From the NCBI GenBank assembly GCA_023301405.1, contig JALZUX010000254.1:1-11544 (forward strand): DNA of 11,544 nucleotides, read 5' to 3'. Shown one piece after another: positions 1-5,744 of this stretch. The notes under the pieces are model-generated. The model saw only the letters and a list, made by a program, of their open reading frames with translations, was not told the origin of the DNA and searched no databases. The position numbers and the translations under genes were made by a program. The stretch comes from Granulosicoccaceae bacterium (GTDB lineage Bacteria; Pseudomonadota; Gammaproteobacteria; Granulosicoccales; Granulosicoccaceae). Position 1 is the stretch's first letter, and each line of letters starts with the position of its first letter.

Positions 1-39
1 ATTTTAAATAAATGTGGTGCCATTTGATAAAGGCACCAC
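1..39 (-). terminator. Probable intrinsic terminator of trxA
   Basis: A perfect 8-bp inverted repeat (GTGGTGCC at 14-21, GGCACCAC at 32-39) with a 10-nt loop lies 16 bases downstream of the trxA stop. Read on the minus strand the stem is followed by ATTTATTTAAAAT, a U-rich but A-interrupted tail. This fits a Rho-independent terminator that at least partly separates trxA from whatever lies beyond the window edge. Confidence 0.7.
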
Positions 40-55
40 GGTCAAGATTGTTCAC

Positions 56-382
56 TCAGGAGTTATTATCAATAAACTCTGACAACTGCGACTTAGACAA
101 AGCACCTACCTTAGTGCCTTCTACTGAACCGTTTTTAAACAACATCAGCGTTGGGATTCCACGAATACCGTACTTCGGTGGTGTATTTGGATTATTGTCA
201 ATGTTGAGCTTTACGATTTTGACTTTATCACCGTATTCCTCCGCAATTTCATCAAGAAACGGAGCAATCATCTTACAGGGACCACACCATTCAGCCCAAT
301 AATCGACCAGTACTGGCTGCTCTGCTTGCAGAACCTCAGTATCAAAATTGTCATCGTTAACTTCTACTATATTTTCGTGCAC
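56..382 (-). CDS. trxA: Thioredoxin 1
   Basis: This is a 108-residue cytoplasmic thioredoxin, a dithiol-disulfide oxidoreductase that reduces ribonucleotide reductase, PAPS reductase, methionine sulfoxide reductases and other proteins, and is itself recharged by thioredoxin reductase. The redox motif WCGPCK is at residues 32-37 (Cys33 and Cys36). The buried Asp27 before the active site and the cis-proline Pro77 in GIPT are present. Its length matches the family (about 108). The start is GTG at 380-382, because no in-frame ATG lies upstream; GAGGAG sits 10 nt before it, a strong Shine-Dalgarno. It has a sigma70-like promoter at 423-450 and a hairpin terminator at 14-39, so it looks monocistronic or loosely linked to the next gene. 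It is divergent from rhlB, as in enterobacteria. The GTG start with a strong ribosome binding site is the only oddity. Confidence 0.97.
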   Translation of the reverse strand: MHENIVEVNDDNFDTEVLQAEQPVLVDYWAEWCGPCKMIAPFLDEIAEEYGDKVKIVKLNIDNNPNTPPKYGIRGIPTLMLFKNGSVEGTKVGALSKSQLSEFIDNNS

Positions 383-422
383 TGGTTTCTTTCTCCTCGG
401 CTAAACCGCCATTGTCTCTGAT

Positions 423-450
423 AATATAGTGCGATGAAATACTTTTTCAA
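423..450 (-). promoter_or_regulatory. Putative sigma70 promoter of trxA
   Basis: On the minus strand TTGAAA (445-450) and TATATT (423-428) are separated by 16 nt. That puts the transcription start near 416 and gives a leader of about 34 nt that carries the GAGGAG ribosome binding site. Both hexamers are close to consensus and the position is right. The call rests on pattern only. Confidence 0.55.
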
Positions 451-628
451 TGCGAAAATAGTACGAACGCAGCACAGTTACTGACCCAATTGCCGCCTTT
501 ACTTGGTGGTTTCGGCGTATTCCCACCTGCGCAAACACGACCAGGCCAGAATCAAGAAAAAACTATAAGCGATTGTTTTTATTGTTTTTTATCCATGCTA
601 GCATTGACCATCCGACACCTTTTTACAA

Positions 629-660
629 TTGTGCATAAGGCCGACCGCAACCCCTATAAA
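629..660 (+). promoter_or_regulatory. Weak candidate promoter of rhlB
   Basis: TATAAA at 655-660 is a good -10 candidate about 32 nt before the rhlB start. The best -35 partner is TTGTGC at 629-634, with a spacing of 20 nt, which is longer than ideal. The start of rhlB could instead lie further upstream, since TTGACC (604-609) has no well-placed -10. Confidence 0.22.
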
Positions 661-692
661 CGCTCGCCAGCTAAATAAGCTATCCTCAGCCT

Positions 693-2003
693 ATGAAATC
701 TAACTATCTGACGTCAGTCAGTTTCTCTGAATTCGACTTGAACCCGAATCTGAGCGCTGCCCTGCAAACTGCAGGCTTCACCAATTGCACTGAAATTCAA
801 CAGTTGTCACTGCCCCTGATGTTGGAGGGCAAGGACATTGCTGCTCAATCCCAAACCGGTACCGGCAAAACAGCGGCTTTCTTGCTTGGTATGTATCAAC
901 ACTTACTAGACAACCCGTGCGACGAAAACCGCAAGCCAACCGAGATACGAGCGCTGATACTGGCACCCACTCGAGAACTGGCAATCCAGATCCACAAAGA
1001 TGCAGAACAACTGGGCGCCAACACAGATTTCAAAATAGCACTGGCGTATGGCGGCACCGACTACGAGAAACAAAGACGTAGTATTCAAGCCGGAGCAGAT
1101 ATCCTGATCGGCACACCCGGCCGAATTATTGACTATTTGAAAAAGCGTGTTTTTTCCCTAAGCCATTCACAGGTGGTCGTCCTGGACGAGGCAGACCGCA
1201 TGTTTGATCTTGGCTTCATCAGCGATATTCGCTTTTTGTTACGTCGTATGCCTGAACCCGAACATCGCTTAAACCTGTTATTTTCGGCGACATTATCTCA
1301 CCGGGTAATGGAACTCGCCTACGAGCACATGAATAACCCCATCGATCTCAAGACTAAGTCAGATCAGATCGCTGCAGAGAAAGTCAATCAGACCGTGTTC
1401 CACCCTGCATCCGATGAGAAAATCCCCTTACTGATCGGATTGATGCGCAAGCTTCAACCGACCAGGAGCATTGTTTTCGTCAACACTAAAAGGGTAGCTG
1501 AAAGAGTTCATGCCAGTCTGCTTGGCAACGAAATCAACGCAGAAATTCTATCCGGTGACGTCCGCCAGAACAAACGCCAACGTCTCATAGAAGACTTGTC
1601 AAATGGCACCCTGAACACGCTTATTGCCACCGATGTTGCGGCACGCGGCCTTCACATCGATAGTGTCACTCATGTCTTCAATTTTGATCTTCCACAAAAC
1701 GCTGAAGATTATGTGCACAGAATCGGACGCACGGCTCGCGCCGGAGCCTCGGGTGAAGCCATTTCGTTTGCTTGTGAAGAATACGTATTTTCACTGCCAG
1801 AAATTGAAGAGCTACTCGGTCAGGAAATACCCGCAAGCCCGGTCACTGATGACCTGCTACCAGTACCTGCACCACCGAAAAAAATCCAGCGCTCAAAACC
1901 TTCAAATAAAGGCGGCAGAGGCTCTGGCTCTAACCGACGCTCCGGTCGCAGCGGTTCAGGTGGTCAAGGGCGTCGTAAACCGGCCAACGCAAAAACCAGC
2001 TAA
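693..2003 (+). CDS. rhlB: ATP-dependent RNA helicase RhlB (DEAD-box)
   Basis: This 436-residue DEAD-box RNA helicase in enterobacteria is the RNase E-associated helicase of the RNA degradosome that unwinds structured mRNA for decay. Visible motifs in order: Q motif (Gly28-Gln37 region), motif I QTGTGKT 54-60, Ia PTRELA 92-97, Ib TPGR 141-144, II DEAD 165-168, III SAT 198-200, IV VFVNT 261-265, V ATDVAARG 312-319, VI HRIGRTARAG 342-351. The N-terminal LTxxxFSEF and the region after motif VI (SFACEEY) align with E. coli RhlB (421 residues) rather than RhlE or SrmB, and the position divergent from trxA agrees. The last ~40 residues are a basic Gly/Ser/Arg-rich tail typical of RNA-binding extensions. 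The ATG start is supported by N-terminal similarity, but no clear Shine-Dalgarno precedes it. Whether it binds RNase E here is inferred. Confidence 0.95.
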   Translation: MKSNYLTSVSFSEFDLNPNLSAALQTAGFTNCTEIQQLSLPLMLEGKDIAAQSQTGTGKTAAFLLGMYQHLLDNPCDENRKPTEIRALILAPTRELAIQIHKDAEQLGANTDFKIALAYGGTDYEKQRRSIQAGADILIGTPGRIIDYLKKRVFSLSHSQVVVLDEADRMFDLGFISDIRFLLRRMPEPEHRLNLLFSATLSHRVMELAYEHMNNPIDLKTKSDQIAAEKVNQTVFHPASDEKIPLLIGLMRKLQPTRSIVFVNTKRVAERVHASLLGNEINAEILSGDVRQNKRQRLIEDLSNGTLNTLIATDVAARGLHIDSVTHVFNFDLPQNAEDYVHRIGRTARAGASGEAISFACEEYVFSLPEIEELLGQEIPASPVTDDLLPVPAPPKKIQRSKPSNKGGRGSGSNRRSGRSGSGGQGRRKPANAKTS

Positions 2004-2015
2004 AGTCACCGCTCT

Positions 2016-2034
2016 TAGGCTACGCTATAGCCTA
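2016..2034 (+). repeat. Small hairpin after rhlB with tandem CTATAGC
   Basis: TAGGCTA (2016-2022) and TAGCCTA (2028-2034) form a 7-bp stem with a 5-nt loop just after the rhlB stop. The same segment holds two head-to-tail copies of CTATAGC (2025-2038). No T-run follows, so it is not a standard intrinsic terminator; it may slow 3' decay of the rhlB mRNA or be neutral. A TATACT hexamer (2044-2049) right after it could be a -10 for the next gene, but a good -35 is missing. Confidence 0.4.
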
Positions 2035-2069
2035 TAGCTCGGTTATACTATGCGCCGATAACAACAAAT

Positions 2070-2137
2070 CGACAAGGTCTCAGCTTGTCGTCCTTCACCT
2101 TGTACGGCACCAGGAAAAACGTCAGCTGCTGTACAAG
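2070..2137 (+). promoter_or_regulatory. Leader with two alternative hairpins before the PCMT-like gene
   Basis: Hairpin one pairs CGACAAG (2070-2076) with CTTGTCG (2084-2090), 7 bp with a 7-nt loop. Hairpin two pairs CTTGTAC (2099-2105) with GTACAAG (2131-2137), 7 bp. The arms can also cross-pair: ACAAGG (2072-2077) with CCTTGT (2098-2103), and CTTGT (2084-2088) with ACAAG (2133-2137). Such mutually exclusive pairings occur in attenuators and riboswitches, but the arms are short and share one 5-mer, so chance is possible. It matches no riboswitch I recognise. Confidence 0.35.
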
Positions 2138-2172
2138 TTAAACACCACAAGTCCAGTTTCGGAGCGCTTCGA

Positions 2173-2841
2173 ATGAATTTCGAACAAGCCAGAGCCAATA
2201 TGATAGAGCAGCAGATCCGACCATGGGATGTGCTTGATCAACGCGTACTGAACGCCTTGGCCGCCGTTCCTCGTGAATGCTTCCTACCAGAGGAACACGA
2301 TGGCCTTGCCTATTCAGACACTCGTATCCCGCTCAAAAACAACCGGTTTTCGCTCAATCCGAACATCGAAGGGCGGCTGCTCCAGGCAGCAGTACTGGAA
2401 ACCGATGACCGCGCACTTGTTATTGGCAGTGGCAGCGGCTTCATTGCCGCCTGCGCCGCTAAAATGTGTAAGCACGTAGAATCAATCGACACCTCAGAAG
2501 AAATGAACGCCTTGGCTCAGCAAAGCGCTGGCAACTGCGGCATCGACAACATCAAGTTCATCACCGGTGACCTCATTGGTGATCTGCCAGACAAAACCAC
2601 CTACGACGCGATTATCGTCAACGGATCACTTGAACACGTCCCCGACCGCCTGAAAACGCGCCTCACCAATATGGGCAGACTTATTGTGACAATAGGCACA
2701 GAATCAGCGCCTATTATGGAAACTTTCGTCATCAGGCGTATCGGCGAAGCCGACTGGCTGGAACAGAGTATTTTTGACACGCATATTCCATCCTTGATCA
2801 AATCAGACACAAACGACAGCGAAGACGCCTTTGTTTTCTAA
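2173..2841 (+). CDS. PCMT-like (protein-L-isoaspartate O-methyltransferase family) protein
   Basis: This 222-residue protein has the PCMT class I fold: an N-terminal helical segment (EQQIRPW 12-18, then ALAAVPRE 28-35), a SAM-binding glycine loop IGSGSG (84-89), the ribose-binding acid Asp106, GDL at 132-134, and a C-terminal strand region. It resembles the PCMT-family subgroup found beside tolC in many Gammaproteobacteria and is usually annotated as Pcm. Two features argue against true isoaspartyl repair: the position of the catalytic serine in the canonical TISQP motif is Leu61 here, and the acidic residue before the glycine loop is Val83. It may bind SAM weakly or methylate something else. 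The ATG has GGAG 8 nt upstream (2161-2164), a good ribosome binding site. It lies upstream of the tolC gene in the same orientation, with 256 bp between them. The function is unresolved. Confidence 0.85.
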   Translation: MNFEQARANMIEQQIRPWDVLDQRVLNALAAVPRECFLPEEHDGLAYSDTRIPLKNNRFSLNPNIEGRLLQAAVLETDDRALVIGSGSGFIAACAAKMCKHVESIDTSEEMNALAQQSAGNCGIDNIKFITGDLIGDLPDKTTYDAIIVNGSLEHVPDRLKTRLTNMGRLIVTIGTESAPIMETFVIRRIGEADWLEQSIFDTHIPSLIKSDTNDSEDAFVF

Positions 2842-2873
2842 CAAAACCTATCTCTGACACCTCAAATTATTTA

Positions 2874-2895
2874 GCGGGGCTCAAAAACGCCCCGC
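2874..2895 (+). terminator. GC-rich hairpin after the PCMT-like gene
   Basis: GCGGGGC (2874-2880) and GCCCCGC (2889-2895) form a perfect 7-bp GC stem with an 8-nt loop, 32 nt after the stop. No T-run follows on the plus strand, so termination may be incomplete or Rho-assisted. The rest of the 256-bp gap to tolC shows only a small TTGAT/ATCAA hairpin (2908-2921) and no convincing promoter. Confidence 0.5.
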
Positions 2896-3097
2896 CGTAT
2901 CTACGACTTGATGCTCATCAATCCCGTCACCAGTCTCGATTTCTTGCCGGCCGCAAAGGTTACAGACAAAATCGTCACCCCAAAAACTCCAAATACCCTC
3001 TACATTCTTAGTATTGATTTATAAAAGCACCGCTGCTGCGCTTGAAAACAACGCTGGCATGGTCAGACTCAACATCAGTATTAGAGAATTCACACGT

Positions 3098-4402
3098 ATG
3101 AAATTGCGCGAGACGCTAACCCTCACGGTCGCCCTTCTAGGACCAATGCTGTTAGGAACAACATCTAACGCAGCCAACTTGGCCGAAATCTTCGACATCG
3201 CCAAGTCCCAAGATTCCGTCATTCAAGCGACAGAAGCTCAATATAAAGCGGCCATCGAAGCTCTGCCGCTAGCACGTTCAGCGCTACGGCCCAATGTGGC
3301 CCTGATCGCCGACACCGCACTAAATGAAACCAACAATGATGGCACCGGCAATTTCAACAGTAATTCATATGGTGCTTCAGTCACGCAAAATCTTTACAAT
3401 TCTGCCGCCTGGCAGTCCGCTAAAAAAGCCGAACTGAACGTTGTTCAAGCGGAGGCCACCTTGCTAGAAGCAAGGCAGAACCTGATATTCCGCACCGCAC
3501 AAGCCTACTTTAACATTCTCACCGCCGAAGAGGTGTTTCGCGCAGAAAGTTCCTCAAGAGAAGCCATTTCCCGTCAAACTGAACAGGCTGAGCGCCGCTT
3601 TGAAGTCGGGCTGACGGCGGTGACCGATGTGAAAGAAGCTCAGGCTCAACTTGATTTAGCCGTGGCTCGCGAAGTAGTCGCTGAAAACCAGTTGGCACTG
3701 GCAAAAGAAGCATTGCGTGTCATCATCGGAGGCGAAGTACCCGCCCTTAGCCCACTGAAGGAAGACGCCGCACTCACCCTCCCCAACCCGGCGTCTATAC
3801 AAGAGTGGGTTGGCTTAGCCGAGCAAAACAGTCCGCGACTGCGGATTGCTGATCTCGACGAGGCTCTAGCCAAGAAAGACATCGCCATCGAAGGTGCTGG
3901 CCGCAAACCGATTCTAGCGCTCAATGGTGCATATACCAATTCATCAACCGGATCAACAACTGGTCGCGATGTTGAGTCAGGTCAACTCAGACTTCAACTC
4001 AATGTGCCGCTGTACACAGGTGGTCGCACCAGCGCGCTGATAAGACAGGCTAGAGCACGCGCAGTACAGGCAGGCTTTAATCGCGAGACAGTACGGCGTG
4101 CGGTAGAACAGGAAACAAGAGATGCCTATCTCAGTGTGATCGCCGACGTCAGTCAAGCCAATGCGCTGAACCAGGCATTATCATCAACTGAAGTGGCTCG
4201 CGAAGCCACTCAGGCTGGTTTCGATGCCGGCACACGTACCGCCGTTGAAGTGCTGGTGTCATTGAGAGACACGTTTAGCGCACGTGCAGACTACGCGTCT
4301 GCAAGGCATCAGTACGTCGTACGAAGTCTACAACTCAGACTGGCGGCAGGCATACTAGCTGACAAACATATTGAGGCGATCACCAGCTCACTAACCCGAT
4401 AA
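3098..4402 (+). CDS. tolC: TolC-family outer membrane efflux/secretion channel
   Basis: This 434-residue protein is an outer membrane channel of the TolC (OEP) family. A trimer spans the outer membrane and periplasm and connects to ABC or RND pumps and type I secretion systems. Residues 1-25 are a signal peptide (basic start, hydrophobic core, cleavage around SNA/A 23-26). Two OEP repeats follow: the first half contains RRFEVGLTAVTDV, the second contains FDAGTRTAVEVL, both in the helical hairpin positions of TolC, each followed by long coiled-coil helices. Length is slightly below E. coli TolC (493 with signal), as in many non-enteric members. I chose the ATG at 3098 because the longer reading begins with TTG at 3014 and puts 28 non-signal residues before the basic MKLRE start; AGAGA lies about 10 nt upstream. 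No pump or adaptor gene is beside it. It ends at a strong terminator. Confidence 0.9.
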   Translation: MKLRETLTLTVALLGPMLLGTTSNAANLAEIFDIAKSQDSVIQATEAQYKAAIEALPLARSALRPNVALIADTALNETNNDGTGNFNSNSYGASVTQNLYNSAAWQSAKKAELNVVQAEATLLEARQNLIFRTAQAYFNILTAEEVFRAESSSREAISRQTEQAERRFEVGLTAVTDVKEAQAQLDLAVAREVVAENQLALAKEALRVIIGGEVPALSPLKEDAALTLPNPASIQEWVGLAEQNSPRLRIADLDEALAKKDIAIEGAGRKPILALNGAYTNSSTGSTTGRDVESGQLRLQLNVPLYTGGRTSALIRQARARAVQAGFNRETVRRAVEQETRDAYLSVIADVSQANALNQALSSTEVAREATQAGFDAGTRTAVEVLVSLRDTFSARADYASARHQYVVRSLQLRLAAGILADKHIEAITSSLTR

Positions 4403-4428
4403 AACAACTCTTACAAAAAAGAACCTAG

Positions 4429-4462
4429 GCCAGATCTACTGTAGATCTGGCTTTTTCGTTTT
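4429..4462. terminator. Bidirectional intrinsic terminator between tolC and the zinc-finger gene
   Basis: GCCAGATCTA (4429-4438) and TAGATCTGGC (4442-4451) form a 10-bp stem with a 3-nt loop, followed on the plus strand by TTTTT and further T-rich sequence (4452-4462). On the minus strand the stem is followed, after a few bases, by TTCTTTTTTG, so it can also stop the converging transcript from the zinc-finger gene. Confidence 0.9.
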
Positions 4463-4478
4463 ATCTTCGTAGTAGTTA

Positions 4479-4679
4479 TTAGTCTTCGATCAATTCAAAG
4501 CGTGTTCCACAATACGGACAATTCGCCTGCGGGCTTTCCTCTAGCGGAATAAACACACGGGGGTGTGAGTTCCACAACCCCATCTTCTCTGTCGGGCAAT
4601 AAGCCGGAAGGTCACTCTTACTTAGCCGCACGACCTGATCTTTGTCAGAGGCGTTGATTGTTTTTTCTGTTTCATTCAT
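4479..4679 (-). CDS. Small zinc-finger protein (zf-CHCC family)
   Basis: This 66-residue protein has ligands Cys28, His39, Cys54 and Cys57 (C-x10-H-x14-C-x2-C), with the C-terminal CPYCGTRF typical of the zf-CHCC family. This family also includes the mitochondrial complex I subunit NDUFS6; the bacterial members have no settled function. The first 25 residues are polar and variable. It starts 25 nt after the ilvE stop in the same direction and so is probably the last gene of a glnE-ilvE unit. A gene of this type next to ilvE is common in Gammaproteobacteria. No strong ribosome binding site is visible before the ATG. The zinc-binding assignment is a family inference; the role is unknown. Confidence 0.85.
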   Translation of the reverse strand: MNETEKTINASDKDQVVRLSKSDLPAYCPTEKMGLWNSHPRVFIPLEESPQANCPYCGTRFELIED

Positions 4680-4704
4680 TTGGTTATCATAGCTCGCTTG
4701 GCGC

Positions 4705-5625
4705 TTAAAGGTAAGTCAGCCATTTTTTATGTGGTTCAGACTTACCCTGCACGGCATCAAAAAACATGGTTTGTAGTTTTTCAGTGATCGGTCCACGCCC
4801 GCCGTCCCCAACCGCACGGTTATCGACTTCGCGTATCGGTGTGATCTCGGCCGCCGTGCCACTGAAGAAAGCTTCATCCGCGATATAAACTTCATCACGG
4901 GTGATGCGTTTTTCAATAATAGGCACATTGATTTCCTGCGCCAATGACAGAACAGTCTGGCGGGTAATGCCATCAAGCGCTGAGGTTAAATCAGGTGTAA
5001 ATATTTGCCCGTTACGCACAATAAAAAAGTTTTCACCAGACCCCTCAGCCACATAGCCCTCGGTATCCAGCAGCAGGGCTTCGTCATAACCGTCTTGCAG
5101 TGCTTCCTGCAAAGCGAGCATAGAATTAATGTACTGACCATTCGCTTTAGCCTTACACATGGCAATATTCGGGTGATGCCGAGTGAACGATGAGGTCTTG
5201 ATACGTATGCCGCGCTCCATATTTTCCTTGCCTAAATAGCTTCCCCACTCCCAGGCCGCCACCATACAATGAACTGTGAGGTTATCTGCGCGCAAACCCA
5301 TTCCTTCGCTTCCATAGAAACACATAGGCCGAAGATAAGCAGAATCGAGCCCGTTTTCTTTGACCACTGTTTTTTGCACGTCGCACAGTGTGTCGTGGTC
5401 CCAGGGGATATCCATTCGCAATATTTTTGCAGAATTGAAAAGGCGTTTAGTGTGCTCTTGCAATTTAAAAATTGCCGGGCCACGGTCAGTTTCGTAGGCA
5501 CGTACTCCTTCAAATACTCCCATGCCATAGTGCAGCGTATGTGTTAACACGTGAACTTTAGCCTCACGCCACGGTACTAGTTCACCGTCTAACCAAATGA
5601 CGCCATCTCTATCTGACATTGACAT
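4705..5625 (-). CDS. ilvE: Branched-chain-amino-acid aminotransferase
   Basis: This 306-residue, PLP-dependent fold-type IV aminotransferase catalyses the last step of leucine, isoleucine and valine synthesis, and the first of their degradation, using glutamate/2-oxoglutarate. It is cytoplasmic. The Schiff-base lysine is Lys160 in AKANGQY, the equivalent of E. coli Lys159/160; Arg99 (AYLRP), Tyr165, Glu194 in EGSGENFF and the SGTAAEITP loop (255-263) are all present. Length matches E. coli IlvE (309). The first of two close ATGs (5625 and 5619) is chosen because AGGA (5634-5637) lies 8 nt before it. It sits between glnE upstream (119-bp gap) and the zinc-finger gene downstream, all on the minus strand. 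The gap upstream shows no strong promoter, so co-transcription with glnE is likely but unproven. Confidence 0.97.
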   Translation of the reverse strand: MSMSDRDGVIWLDGELVPWREAKVHVLTHTLHYGMGVFEGVRAYETDRGPAIFKLQEHTKRLFNSAKILRMDIPWDHDTLCDVQKTVVKENGLDSAYLRPMCFYGSEGMGLRADNLTVHCMVAAWEWGSYLGKENMERGIRIKTSSFTRHHPNIAMCKAKANGQYINSMLALQEALQDGYDEALLLDTEGYVAEGSGENFFIVRNGQIFTPDLTSALDGITRQTVLSLAQEINVPIIEKRITRDEVYIADEAFFSGTAAEITPIREVDNRAVGDGGRGPITEKLQTMFFDAVQGKSEPHKKWLTYL

Positions 5626-5744
5626 ATTGTTGTTCCTAAACTGATTAACACAAACCTGAAACGCTGACGCACAGACCGCTGAGCTTGCACGTTAAATAAC
5701 ACCATGACTCGATCTTACCTCAAGACCCACACCACCGGCAGGGT

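Larger units (their letters stand above)
383..692. promoter_or_regulatory. Divergent trxA/rhlB intergenic region
   Basis: This 310-bp stretch between the two divergent starts holds the trxA promoter at its left end (see 423-450). It also contains an AT-rich segment around 558-592, including an AAAAAC/GTTTTT inverted repeat (near 557-580), and the upstream region of rhlB. A 62-codon open frame inside it (490-678) has no ribosome binding site and a composition unlike a protein, so I do not call it. I see no known riboswitch or small RNA in it. Confidence 0.6.

Noticed and set aside
490..678. 62-codon open frame in the trxA/rhlB divergent region
   Set aside because: No ribosome binding site, no recognisable domain, and low-complexity composition; it lies where promoter sequence is expected.
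1624..2037. 137-codon open frame overlapping the end of rhlB
   Set aside because: It is an out-of-frame reading of the conserved helicase motifs V and VI and the Gly/Arg tail; it is not an independent protein.
3014..3097. Upstream extension of the tolC reading frame
   Set aside because: It starts with TTG and would put 28 residues in front of a well-formed signal peptide that begins at the ATG at 3098.
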